A DNA stretch of 64,000 nucleotides from Actinoplanes ianthinogenes (lineage in GTDB: Bacteria > Actinomycetota > Actinomycetes > Mycobacteriales > Micromonosporaceae). A program made the translations under genes and the position numbers. The notes beneath the pieces were generated by a model. That model was given only the letters and a program-made list of their open reading frames with translations, ran no database searches and was not told the origin of the DNA. Below, piece after piece: positions 41,227 to 50,256 of this stretch. How positions within the stretch are numbered: position 1 is the stretch's first letter; each line of letters opens with the position of its first letter. The stretch is taken from assembly GCF_018324205.1 (NCBI RefSeq), contig NZ_AP023356.1, positions 4,171,501-4,235,500 of the forward strand. The letters run 5' to 3'.

Positions 41227-41345
41227 AGACCTCCAAATCAAGATCAAGATCATGCTGACTCGGGTCCGCGCTGATCACTGATCGTCGCTCCCGCCAGGGA
41301 CCCTTCCGGGCCGGGCTGGCCGCTGACGCGTCCAAAACGCCCACC
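41227..41345. repeat. Left flank module of array 4
   Basis: GGCTGGCCGCTGACGCGTCC followed by AAA matches the left module of array 2 (22364 onward), with GGGC (41313-41316)/GCCC (41339-41342) as a shorter stem, and CGGGTCCGC upstream in the corresponding place. It is more diverged than the other modules and precedes the array in the same orientation as the left module of array 2. Confidence 0.7.
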
Positions 41346-41394
41346 CCTCCAGGGCGACGCCCGCAGCTGCCCACGACCGCCAACCCCAACCCCC

Positions 41395-41845
41395 GGCTGG
41401 CCCTGACGGCCCTATCCAGACTCTCGATAGGGCCATAGACACCAGCCCGACAAACCCGGCTGGCCCTGACGGCCCTATCCGCACTCGGGACAGGGCCATG
41501 GGGGCCAGCCCGACAAACCCGGCTGGCCCTGACGGCCCTATCCGGACTCGGGATAGGGCCATGGGGGCCAGCCCGACAAACCCGGCTGGCCCTGACGGCC
41601 CTTTCCGGGCTCGGGACAGGGCCATAGACGCCAGCCCGACAAACCCGGCTGGCCCTGGCGGTCCTGTCCTGGCTCGGGATAGGGCTATGGGAGCCAGCCC
41701 GACGAACCCGGCTGGCCCTGACGGCCCTATCGGAGCTCGGGACAGGGCCATAGACGCCAGCCCGGCAAGCACGGCAAGCCCGGCTGGGCTTGGTGGCCCT
41801 ATCGGGGCTCGGGATAGGGCCGTGGACGCCAGCCGGCGAACCCGG
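41395..41845. repeat. Array 4 of the 63 bp hairpin tandem repeat
   Basis: CGGCTGG marks units at 41395, 41457, 41520, 41583, 41646, 41709 and 41781 (periods 62, 63, 63, 63, 63, 72). The clearest unit pairs GGCCCTATCC with GGATAGGGCC inside GGCTGGCC/GGCCAGCC. Because 63 is 3 x 21, open frames with 21-residue repeats appear on both strands; they lack start signals. The 930-bp convergent gap 41161-42090 also holds a flank module on the left and, at 41850-42090, G-rich sequence with many GGGG runs and no gene. Confidence 0.88.
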
Positions 41846-42090
41846 CTGGGCTTCACCGTGGGGGTTTGGGCGGGCTACCGGGAGGTGGGCAGGTTGGCCC
41901 GGATGCGGCCTCGCGGCCGGGAGGGGGCAGGGCCTGGCGTCGCGGGGCGGGACGGGGCTGTGCGGGTGGGGCGGGGCTAGGGCGTACCGGGTAAGGGTTG
42001 ACGGCGGTCGGAAGGGGCATCGGCCGCGAGGGAAGCGGGGGCCCGCTGGGGAAGCGGGGGCGGCTGGGGAATGAAGCGGGCGTGGGGGGA

Positions 42091-42357
42091 TCAGGTTCGG
42101 GTCAGGTGCTTGGGGCGGCGCAGGCCGGCGGCTCGGAGGCGGGCGGTCAGCTCGCGGGAGGAGACCAGGGTCGCGCCGAGCCAGAGGGCGGTGCGGAAGC
42201 GGTGGGCCGGGATGTCGTAGTGGTCGCGGTCGAAGGCGCGCCGCGGGGCGCCGAGCATCTCGGCGAAGGCGTGCAGTTCCGCCAGGGAGACGTCGCTGAC
42301 CAGGTGGGACCAGAGGTGGCCACGGCCTGGCCAGCGCGGCTCGTCGACGAGGATCAA
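42091..42357 (-). CDS. DUF4031 domain protein
   Basis: An 88-residue DUF4031 protein: ILVDEPRWPGRGHLWSHLVS at the start and FDRDHYDIPAHRF in the middle, with conserved His and Asp residues suggestive of a metal or nucleotide site. Function is unknown. The start is TTG at 42357, whose last two bases overlap the glpD stop (TTGA), so translation is coupled to glpD. The rare TTG start is chosen because it begins the conserved domain exactly. A GPQ-free basic tail ends RRPKHLTRT. Confidence 0.8.
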   Translation of the reverse strand: MILVDEPRWPGRGHLWSHLVSDVSLAELHAFAEMLGAPRRAFDRDHYDIPAHRFRTALWLGATLVSSRELTARLRAAGLRRPKHLTRT

Positions 42358-44153
42358 AGGTCGATCTCGAGGAGGTCGGTGCGGCGGTCGCCGGCCAGGC
42401 CCCGGACGTCCGGGGCGCCGACGCGGGCGGCGTCGGCGGTCAGGTCGTCCGGCATGGTCTGCGACTCGCGCTCGGCGGTGACCCGGGCCAGGTAGTGCTC
42501 GACCTCGCGGGTGCGGATCGTGTCGTCCCAGCCGAGCACCTGGCCCATCAGGCGGGCGGCGTGCTCGGCCGACTCGGAGCCGCGGTGCGAGGTCTCGAAG
42601 GAGATCCGGGTACGGCGGGTCAGCACGTCGTCCAGGTGCAGGGCGCCCTCGGCGAGCGCGGCGTAGGCCACCTCGACCGCCAGATATTCCGGGGCGCCGT
42701 CGAGCGGGACGGCCAGTTCCGGCTCGGCGGCCATCATGGCGAGCAGGTGGACGGTCAGCGTGCCGTACCGCTCCAGCAGGTGCTCGACCACGCCGGTGGT
42801 GACGCCGTGCCGCCGGGCCATGTCCTGCCGGTCCCGCCAGGCGGCCGAATAGCCGTCGGCGCCGAGCAGCGGCAGCTGGTCGGTGCGGGACTCGCGGAAC
42901 GAGCCGCCCAGCCGGCGCACCGCGCGGTCGATCACGTCGGCGGCCATCACCCGGTACGTCGTGTACTTGCCGCCGGCCACCAGCATCAGGCCCAGCATCG
43001 GCTCGATCACCGCGTGCTCGCGGGACAGTTTCGAGGTGCTGTCCGCCTCGCCGGAGAGCAGCGGGCGCAGCCCGGCATACACCCCCTCGATGTCGTCGGT
43101 GGTCAGCGGCCGGTCGAGCACCTCGTTGACCTGGTCGAGCAGGTAACGGATGTCGCGGGCGGACGCGGCCGGATGGGACCGGTCGAGCTGCCAGTCGGTG
43201 TCCGTGGTGCCGATGATCCAGTGACCGCCCCAGGGGAGCACGAACAGCACCGAGGTGGCGGTCCGCAGGATCAGCCCGGCCTCGCCGGTGATCGCCGAGC
43301 GGGGCACCACCAGGTGCACCCCCTTGGACGCGCGCACCTTGAAGCCGGGCCGGAGCCCGACGTCGTGCAGCATCTGCGACATGTCGTCGCTCCACACACC
43401 GGTGGCGGCGACCACCGTCTTGGCGCGGACCTCGAACTCCTCCGAGCCGGGCGACTCCAGGTCCTTGACCTTGACCCCGACCACCTGGCGGGCCTCGCGC
43501 AGGAAGCCGGTCACCCGGGCGCTGGTGACCACCGCGGCGCCCTGGGCGGCCGCGGTGCGGGCCAGGTTGACCACCAGGCGGGCGTCGTCCATCTGGCCGT
43601 CGTAATACCGGATCGCGCCGGTGATCTTGTCGGCGCGCAGGCTGGGGAAGATGTGCCGGGCGCCGTCCCGGCTCAGGTGCCGGTGCAGCGGCATGCCCCG
43701 GCCACCACCGAAGACGCCGGCGAAGACGTCGTACGCCGCCACGCCGAGCCCGTAGTAACCCCGCTGCCAGACGCGCTGGGCCGGGTTGGCGGACGGCAGC
43801 GGCACCAGGATCGGCACCGGGCGGACCAGGTGCGGGGCGAGCCGGGTGGCCAGCAGCCCGCGCTCGGTCAGCGCCTCGTGCACCAGGTGCAGCTCGAGCT
43901 GCTCCAGGTAACGCAGGCCGCCGTGGATGAGTTTGCTGGAGCGGCTGGACGTGCCGGCGGCGAAGTCACGCGCCTCGACCAGGGCCACCTTGAGCCCGCG
44001 GGAGGCGGCGTCGACCGCCGCGCCGGCGCCGGTGACCCCACCACCGATCACCAGGACGTCGAACTGTTCGTCGCGCAGCCGCCGCAGATCGGAGGCCCGG
44101 CGGATCGGGGAGAGCCGGCCGGCTGTGTAGCGGGAGACGGAGGGATCACGCAC
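42354..44153 (-). CDS. glpD: Aerobic glycerol-3-phosphate dehydrogenase
   Basis: A 599-residue FAD-dependent enzyme oxidising sn-glycerol-3-phosphate to dihydroxyacetone phosphate and feeding electrons to quinone at the membrane. The FAD motif VLVIGGGVTGAGAAVDAASR, the SSRSSKLIHGGLRYLE signature and WGGHWIIGTTDTDW are all present. The C-terminal helical domain is complete. GTG at 44153 is chosen because TAACCT (44166-44161) ends 7 nt upstream, a leaderless arrangement. Coupled to DUF4031 downstream; divergent from the LPXTG surface protein. Confidence 0.94.
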   Translation of the reverse strand: MRDPSVSRYTAGRLSPIRRASDLRRLRDEQFDVLVIGGGVTGAGAAVDAASRGLKVALVEARDFAAGTSSRSSKLIHGGLRYLEQLELHLVHEALTERGLLATRLAPHLVRPVPILVPLPSANPAQRVWQRGYYGLGVAAYDVFAGVFGGGRGMPLHRHLSRDGARHIFPSLRADKITGAIRYYDGQMDDARLVVNLARTAAAQGAAVVTSARVTGFLREARQVVGVKVKDLESPGSEEFEVRAKTVVAATGVWSDDMSQMLHDVGLRPGFKVRASKGVHLVVPRSAITGEAGLILRTATSVLFVLPWGGHWIIGTTDTDWQLDRSHPAASARDIRYLLDQVNEVLDRPLTTDDIEGVYAGLRPLLSGEADSTSKLSREHAVIEPMLGLMLVAGGKYTTYRVMAADVIDRAVRRLGGSFRESRTDQLPLLGADGYSAAWRDRQDMARRHGVTTGVVEHLLERYGTLTVHLLAMMAAEPELAVPLDGAPEYLAVEVAYAALAEGALHLDDVLTRRTRISFETSHRGSESAEHAARLMGQVLGWDDTIRTREVEHYLARVTAERESQTMPDDLTADAARVGAPDVRGLAGDRRTDLLEIDL

Positions 44154-44160
44154 CCGTCCC

Positions 44161-44236
44161 AGGTTAGACCTCGGCAGTGTCACCCTGGCGGAGGAATGTG
44201 GTCCGGCCCACACGTGCCACGTTCAGCGTTTAGCGT
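44161..44236. promoter_or_regulatory. Divergent leaderless promoters of glpD and the LPXTG gene
   Basis: TAACCT on the minus strand (44166-44161) serves glpD, and TAGCGT on the plus strand (44231-44236) is 7 nt before ATG 44244. Both imply leaderless mRNAs. The 90-bp interval between the start codons holds both promoters. Confidence 0.55.
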
Positions 44237-44243
44237 CGTGATC

Positions 44244-47200
44244 ATGCACCGCACCGGGGCCGCGGTCCTGCTGATCTGGGCTGTCGTGTTGACCTGCTGC
44301 GCCTCCGTGGTGGAGCGCGGCTCGGCCGCACCCCCTCCCGCGTTCGCGCTGCGGTTCGAGGCGAACACCAACGGGTCGATCCTGCTGCGCGGCAACGCCG
44401 GCCTGGTCTGCCCGGCGCTCGACCAGGACTGCCGCAACGGCCGGAACGGCAGCGGCACCATGCTCGACGACAACGACTTCGAGATGATCGGCGCGGACGC
44501 CGACCACGACATCACCACGCTGAACGACAGCACGACCACGGTGTCGCTGCCGCCGGGCAGCACGGTGCTGTTCGCCGGGCTGTACTGGAGCGCGAACGTC
44601 ACGGCCGGCGTCGGCGGGCTGCCCGCCCTGGTCCCGGCCAACAAGAACAAGGTGCAGTTGCGCACCCCGGCGAGCACCGCCTGGCAGCCGGTCACCGCGT
44701 CCACCGTCTACGGCACCGGCAGCCCCTACCAGGGCTTCGCCGATGTGACCGGGCTGGTCGCCGGGGCCGGCAGCGGGGTCTACGGGCTGGCCGACATCCA
44801 GGCCGGCACCGGCGAGGACCGGTACGCCGGGTGGGCGCTGGCGATCGCCTACCGTAATCCGGCCGAGGTGCTGCGGGCGCTGCGCGTCTACGACGGGCTG
44901 ACCACGGTCAGCAGCTCCTCGGGGAACGTCAACATCCCGGTGAGCGGCTTCGAGACGCCGCACTCCGGCTCGGTGCGCGCCGAGGTGGGGACCGTGGCGT
45001 ACGAGGGTGACCTGGGCAAGAGGGGTGACGCCCTCAAGATCAACGGGCAGACCATGTCGGACTCGGTGAACCCGGCGGACAACTACTTCAACAGCACCGC
45101 GCCCATGGGTGGCCGGGATCCGGGGTACAGCAACCTGTTCGGCGTGGACGTGGACACCGTCGACGCCACCGACAAGCTGGGCCACGCCGCGACCTCGGCC
45201 ACGCTGACCCTGACCACCACCAGCGACACGTACTACCCGGGCGTGGTCACCTTCGCCATCGACCTGTACGCCCCGAAACTGGTCACCACCCTCACCGGCA
45301 CCGACGTCAACGGCGGCAGCCTGGCCCCCGGCGACCTCCTGGAGTATCGGATCGACGTCCGCAACGAGGGCAACGACGTCGCCGACGGCACCGTGCTGAC
45401 CGGCGCGATCCCGGCCTTCACCAGCTTCGTCCCCGGCTCGGCCCGGGTGCAGGGCCTCCCGGTCCCGGACACCGTCACCTTCACCCTGGGCAACATCCCG
45501 TACCAGGGCTCGGTCACGGTGATCTTCCGCGTCCGGGTCGACGCGAACGCCCCGGTCGGCTACGCGATCACCAACCTGGTGAACCTCAGCTACACCGGGC
45601 ACACCGCCGGCGTGGGCGTCTCCGGGCTGGCCGGGACGATGGCCAGCGTGGTCGCCCCGCCCGCCTCCGACCTGGCCGCCACGCTGGCCGTGTCACCGGC
45701 CGTGGTGCAGCGGGGCGCCCTGCCGGCCCCGGTCGACTACCTGCTCACGGTCGCCAACAACGGGCTCGGGACGGAGTCGGACGCCCGGGCCGCGCTGACC
45801 CTGCCGGCCGGTGTCACGGCCGGGACGCTGCCCGCCGGGTGCAGCACGTTCGGCCAGGTGGTGACCTGCCTGCTGGGGCCGCTGCTGCCGGGCACCCGGG
45901 GCACCGCCACGATCCCCGCGACGGTGCAGCCGGGCGCCGCGGCGCGCCCCTCGGCGAGCCTGGTCGCGTCCGGCGCCAATCCCGAGCCGACGGCGGCCGA
46001 CAACAGCGCGAGCGCCGACGTGACGGTGAACCTGGCGCCGCGCGCGGTGGCCGACCCGGCGGTGCCGCCGGGGACCATCGCGGTGCTGGGCAACGACGAC
46101 GACCCGGACGGGATCACGGCGGCGCTGACCGTGGCGATCAGCACGCCTCCGCTGCACGGGTCGGCGATCGTGCTGGCCGGCGGGACGGTGCTCTACACGC
46201 CGGCGGCCGGGTGGGCCGGGGACGACCCGTTCACCTACACGATCACGGACGTGTGGGGCGGGAGTGACAGCGCGGTGGTGACCGTGCGGACGCCCAACGC
46301 CGCCCCGGTCGCCCTCGACGACGCGGCGGCCGTCGACACCGGCGGCTCCGTGACCGTGCCGGTGACCGCCAACGACAGCGACCCGAACGGCGACACCCTC
46401 ACCGTCGTCGCGGTCACCGACCCGCATCAGGGCACGCTCACCTACACCGGCGGGAGCATCACCTTTCGCCCGCTGTTCAGCACCGTCGGCGCGGTGACCT
46501 TCACGTACACGGTCAGCGACGGCCAGGCCACCGCCACCGCCCAGCTCGTCGTGGACGTGGCCAACGCGGTCCCGACCGCGGCCGACGACCTGGCGGCGGT
46601 GGCCTACGCCGGCACGGTCACCGTCCCGGTGCTCGGCAACGACCAGGACATCAACGGTGACACGCTGACCGTCGTCGCGGCCGGACCGGCCGCGCACGGC
46701 AGCGTGACGTTCACCGGGACCACCGTCGTCTACCAGGCCACCGACCCGGTCTGGGCGGGCCCGGACACGTTCGACTACACGATCGACGACAACCGCAACG
46801 GGCGGGCGACCGCCCAGGTCACGGTCACCGTCGCGAACGCGCCCCCGGTGGTGGCCGACGTGGTGACCAGCACCGGATACCTCACCCCGAAGCCGATCCC
46901 GGTGCTGGCCGGGGCGGTCGACGCGAACAACGACCCGCTCACGGTGATCGGTGCGACCGACCCGGCGCACGGTGTGGTGGTCCGCAACCTGGACGGCACG
47001 GTCACCTACACCCCGGACGTCACCTGGTCGGGAACGGACACCTTCACGGTCACCGTCGGTGACAATCGGGGTGGCACCGACACCGCGACGGTCACCGTCG
47101 TGGTGGCGAACGCGCCGCCGGTCGCCCGCCCGGACGCGGTCACCCTGCCGGCCGGCGTGCCCGCCACGATCGACGTGCTGTTCAACGACGACGACGCCAA

Positions 47201-49370
47201 CGGCGACCCGCTCACCGTCGTGGTCGACACCCCGCCGCTGCACGGCGTCGCGACCGTGACCGGTGACCAGATCGATCTCCAGCCCACGGGCGGGTACTCC
47301 GGGGCCGACTCGCTGCACTACACGATCAGTGACGGGCGCGGCGGCACGTCCGGCGCCACGGTGTCGATCGGGCTGGTCAACGCGGCGCCGACGGCCCGGC
47401 CGGACACCGCCTCGACGCCGACGAACACCGCGGTCACCATCGACGTGACCGGTAACGACGACGATCCGAACAACGACCGGCTCACCCTGCTCAGCTGGAC
47501 CACGGCGGCGAACGGGACGGTCACCGCCGGGCCGGGCGGGACCGTGATCTACACCCCGGCCACCGGGTTCACCGGCACCGACACGTTCGCCTACACGATC
47601 ACCGACGAGGCCGGGGTGCCGGACACCGCGGCGGTCACCGTGGTGGTGCGCAACGCGCCGCCGGTCCCGGTCAACGACACGTTCCGGGTCCGCGCGCAGG
47701 GGGCGACGTCGCTCCCGGTGGTCGCCAACGACCGGGACCCGAACACCGGGCAGACGCTGAGCGTGCTCGCCGCCGGACCGGCCGGGCGGGGCACGGTCGC
47801 CGTCGCCGGGCCGCTGACGGTGAGTTACACGCCGGCGCCGGGAACGGTCACCGACACGTTCCCCTACACGATCACCGACGATCTCGGCGGCACCGCCACG
47901 GCGACCGTCGCGATCACCGTCGACGCCGCGCCGACGGCCGTGGACGACGCCGCCGAGACCGGGGCGGGCAGTCCCGTCGTGATCGACGCGCTCGCCAACG
48001 ACACCGACCCGGCCGGGGACTCGCTGTCGGTCGGCGCGGCCGGGCCGGCCGCCCACGGCACGGTGTCGGTCCAGGCCGACGGCAAGATCCGGTACGTCCC
48101 GGCGGCCGGGTTCGCCGGCACCGAGACCTTCCCGTACGACCTGCGCGACCCGATCGGCAACCTCGCCCGGGGCCAGGTCACCGTGGTGGTCCGCAGCGGT
48201 CCGGCGGTGCTGCCGGACGTCGCGGCGGTGCTGGCCGGGCAGCAGGTGACGGTGGACGTGCTGGCCAACGACACCGCCACGGTCCCCGGCGGCCTGACGA
48301 TCACCTCGGTCGGCACGCCGTCGCGGGGCACCGCGACGATCGCGGGCGGCACGATCCGCTACACGGCACCGTTCGCCTTCATCGGGCAGATCAGTTTTCC
48401 GTACGCCGTGCGTGACGCTCTCGGAGGCGCCGCCACCGCGACCGTGACCGTGATCGTCACCGACGTGACGCCGTTCGCGGTGGCCGATATGTGGGCCACC
48501 GCGTACCGGCGGCCGATCAGCATCCCGGTCCTGGCCAACGACCTGGACGAGACCGGCTCCCTGCGGGTGGTCGAGGTCAGCACGCCCGACCACGGCACCG
48601 CCACCATCGACCCCGCGCCCGCCGGGCTCCGAGTGGCCGGCAGCACCGGCTGGAGCGTCACCTACACCCCGCCGAACGACTTCTCCGGGGTGGCGAGCTT
48701 CGACTACACGGCCGCGGACCTGGTCGGGCACCGGGTCTCGGCGACCGTGACGATCACGGTGGGTCCGCCGCCCGCGGTGCCGGACAAGTCGGTGGTCACG
48801 CCACCCGGGCAGCCGGCCGCGATCCCGCTGCCCACCACGGACGGGCAGGGCCGGCCGGTGGCGGATCGGCGGATCACCCAGCCGGCGCACGGCACCGTCC
48901 GGCTCAACCCGGACGGGTCGGTGACCTACACGCCGAACCCGGGGTTCGTCGGCACGGACAGCTTCACCTACGAGATCGTGGACGCGGACGGCAATCGGGC
49001 CATGGGAACGGTGGTGGTGACCGTCCCGCCCCCGGACACTCCCCCGCCGTCCCCCTCTCCCTCCCCGTCGCCCTCCGCGTCGCCCAGCCCGACCCGCTCC
49101 GTCACACCGACGCCGCCGGTCACGTCGCCGGCCACGCTGTCGCCGGGCCCGGTCCGGGCATCGGTGACCCTGCCGTCGTGGAAGCCGATCAGCCTGGCGC
49201 CCACCCGGCATCCGGCGCTGCCGACCACCGGGGTGCCGGGCGGGCCGCCGCCGATGGCCGCGGCCGGGTTCGCCGGCGGGCTGGTGCTGCTCGGCACGCT
49301 GCTGCGGGCACTGGCCCGGCGGCGACGGGATGGGGCGGGGGCGGGGCGGGGGCGCTCCGGGCGTACCTAA
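44244..49370 (+). CDS. Giant LPXTG-anchored surface protein with cadherin-like/Ig repeats
   Basis: A 1708-residue exported protein. A signal peptide covers about residues 1-32 (ending GSAAPPPAFA). Residues 33-345 resemble a DUF3344-like N-terminal domain; 346-600 hold two DUF11-type domains (LLEYRIDVRNEGNDVADGT). About eleven cadherin-like repeats of roughly 90 residues follow (600-1592), each with NAPPVA, LANDxDPxGDxLTV, GTVTYTP and FTYTITD elements. A Pro/Ser stalk precedes LPTTG at 1659-1663, a hydrophobic helix and RRRR tail: a sortase signal. ATG 44244 follows a leaderless -10. Likely an adhesin or hyphal surface protein. The minus-strand antisense frame is an artefact. Confidence 0.9.
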   Translation: MHRTGAAVLLIWAVVLTCCASVVERGSAAPPPAFALRFEANTNGSILLRGNAGLVCPALDQDCRNGRNGSGTMLDDNDFEMIGADADHDITTLNDSTTTVSLPPGSTVLFAGLYWSANVTAGVGGLPALVPANKNKVQLRTPASTAWQPVTASTVYGTGSPYQGFADVTGLVAGAGSGVYGLADIQAGTGEDRYAGWALAIAYRNPAEVLRALRVYDGLTTVSSSSGNVNIPVSGFETPHSGSVRAEVGTVAYEGDLGKRGDALKINGQTMSDSVNPADNYFNSTAPMGGRDPGYSNLFGVDVDTVDATDKLGHAATSATLTLTTTSDTYYPGVVTFAIDLYAPKLVTTLTGTDVNGGSLAPGDLLEYRIDVRNEGNDVADGTVLTGAIPAFTSFVPGSARVQGLPVPDTVTFTLGNIPYQGSVTVIFRVRVDANAPVGYAITNLVNLSYTGHTAGVGVSGLAGTMASVVAPPASDLAATLAVSPAVVQRGALPAPVDYLLTVANNGLGTESDARAALTLPAGVTAGTLPAGCSTFGQVVTCLLGPLLPGTRGTATIPATVQPGAAARPSASLVASGANPEPTAADNSASADVTVNLAPRAVADPAVPPGTIAVLGNDDDPDGITAALTVAISTPPLHGSAIVLAGGTVLYTPAAGWAGDDPFTYTITDVWGGSDSAVVTVRTPNAAPVALDDAAAVDTGGSVTVPVTANDSDPNGDTLTVVAVTDPHQGTLTYTGGSITFRPLFSTVGAVTFTYTVSDGQATATAQLVVDVANAVPTAADDLAAVAYAGTVTVPVLGNDQDINGDTLTVVAAGPAAHGSVTFTGTTVVYQATDPVWAGPDTFDYTIDDNRNGRATAQVTVTVANAPPVVADVVTSTGYLTPKPIPVLAGAVDANNDPLTVIGATDPAHGVVVRNLDGTVTYTPDVTWSGTDTFTVTVGDNRGGTDTATVTVVVANAPPVARPDAVTLPAGVPATIDVLFNDDDANGDPLTVVVDTPPLHGVATVTGDQIDLQPTGGYSGADSLHYTISDGRGGTSGATVSIGLVNAAPTARPDTASTPTNTAVTIDVTGNDDDPNNDRLTLLSWTTAANGTVTAGPGGTVIYTPATGFTGTDTFAYTITDEAGVPDTAAVTVVVRNAPPVPVNDTFRVRAQGATSLPVVANDRDPNTGQTLSVLAAGPAGRGTVAVAGPLTVSYTPAPGTVTDTFPYTITDDLGGTATATVAITVDAAPTAVDDAAETGAGSPVVIDALANDTDPAGDSLSVGAAGPAAHGTVSVQADGKIRYVPAAGFAGTETFPYDLRDPIGNLARGQVTVVVRSGPAVLPDVAAVLAGQQVTVDVLANDTATVPGGLTITSVGTPSRGTATIAGGTIRYTAPFAFIGQISFPYAVRDALGGAATATVTVIVTDVTPFAVADMWATAYRRPISIPVLANDLDETGSLRVVEVSTPDHGTATIDPAPAGLRVAGSTGWSVTYTPPNDFSGVASFDYTAADLVGHRVSATVTITVGPPPAVPDKSVVTPPGQPAAIPLPTTDGQGRPVADRRITQPAHGTVRLNPDGSVTYTPNPGFVGTDSFTYEIVDADGNRAMGTVVVTVPPPDTPPPSPSPSPSPSASPSPTRSVTPTPPVTSPATLSPGPVRASVTLPSWKPISLAPTRHPALPTTGVPGGPPPMAAAGFAGGLVLLGTLLRALARRRRDGAGAGRGRSGRT
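49332..49352 (+). other. G-quadruplex-prone tract at convergent gene ends
   Basis: Four runs of four or five G residues are separated by single C residues, a near-ideal G-quadruplex motif. It encodes part of the Gly/Ala/Arg-rich tail of the LPXTG protein and ends 16 bp before the stop codon, where the convergent HxlR-redoxin gene also ends. Confidence 0.7.
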
Positions 49371-50248
49371 ACAGGGGTTTTAGCGGTGACCGCGAGCAGC
49401 ATCTCGTCGACCGACGCGGCCGGGTCGGTGACCGGGAACTGCACCTCGCGGATCGTGCCGGCCGGGTCGATCAGCATGGTCAGGCGCTTGAGACGGTCGG
49501 CCCCGGCGGCCCGGAAGGTGGGCAGGCGCAGCGCCGCGGCGAGCCGGCCGTCGGCGTCGGAGAGCAGCTCGTAGGGCAGCGCGGCGTGGGCGGCGAAGGC
49601 GCTCAGCTGGTCGGTGCGCTGGGTGCTGACGCCGCGGATCCGGGCGCCCGCCGCGGCGAACCTCTCGTGGCGGGCCGCATAGGTCGTCGCCTCCAGCGTG
49701 CAGCCGCGCGTGCCGGGGATGTCGGTCCAGTGCTGCGGATAGCCCTGTGACTCGGGTGCGAACGCGCCCGGGAAGCAGAACAGCACGGTCCAGACGCCCG
49801 GGTCGGCGGGCGCGATCGGCACGCCGTCGTGCCGGGGCAGGGTGAGCTCGGGCAGGGTGCGGCCGCGCAGGGCGTGCGCGCGGCGATGCTCGGCGGACCC
49901 GGCCGCGGCGGTCGCGGTGAGCGAGCCGTCGCCGAGCACGTAGCGGTCGCCCCACTCCTGGAGGGCGAGCAGGACCGGGAGCAGGCCCTCGCCCTTCGCG
50001 GTGAGCAGGTAGTCGTAGCGCGGCGGGCGGTCGGTGTAGCGCCGCCGGTGCAGGACGCCGTGCTCGACCAGGGCGGTGAGGCGCTCGGCGAGGGCGCGGC
50101 GGCTCATCCCGAGCTCTTTCTGGAGCGCGTCGAAGCGGGTCACCCCGCCGGAGACGTCCCGCACGATCAGGAACGTCCACCAGTCGGTCAGGACCCCGAG
50201 GGCCTGGGTGATGCCGCAATCCACGTCTGTCAGGTCGACTTGCCTCAC
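49367..50248 (-). CDS. HxlR-type regulator fused to a peroxiredoxin-like domain
   Basis: A 293-residue fusion. Residues about 1-95 are an HxlR winged helix (DCGITQALGVLTDWWTFLIV, FDALQKELGMSRRALAERL) with the N-terminal Cys typical of redox-sensing HxlR proteins. Residues about 125-290 are a redoxin of the IPGxRGCT type (DIPGTRGCTLEATTYAARHE), where the Cys is the likely peroxidatic residue, followed by LPTFRAAGADRLKRLTMLID. A sensor-effector in one chain is plausible. GTG at 50248 is leaderless from a -10 shared with the divergent MFS gene. The stop overlaps the LPXTG gene by 4 bp. Confidence 0.82.
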   Translation of the reverse strand: MRQVDLTDVDCGITQALGVLTDWWTFLIVRDVSGGVTRFDALQKELGMSRRALAERLTALVEHGVLHRRRYTDRPPRYDYLLTAKGEGLLPVLLALQEWGDRYVLGDGSLTATAAAGSAEHRRAHALRGRTLPELTLPRHDGVPIAPADPGVWTVLFCFPGAFAPESQGYPQHWTDIPGTRGCTLEATTYAARHERFAAAGARIRGVSTQRTDQLSAFAAHAALPYELLSDADGRLAAALRLPTFRAAGADRLKRLTMLIDPAGTIREVQFPVTDPAASVDEMLLAVTAKTPV

Positions 50249-50256
50249 GTTCGACA

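Noticed and set aside
41275..41980. Long open frames on both strands with 21-residue repeats (e.g. AGPDGPIRTRDRAMGAS)
   Set aside because: They follow from a 63-bp repeat unit being a multiple of three; no start signal, palindromic DNA constraint explains them better than protein.
42495..44243. Upstream extension of the LPXTG gene to a 2291-residue frame
   Set aside because: It runs antisense through glpD; the leaderless -10 and signal peptide fix the start at 44244.
45693..49211. 1172-codon open frame antisense to the LPXTG gene
   Set aside because: Arg/Gly-rich shadow frame created by GC-rich codon bias; no domain.
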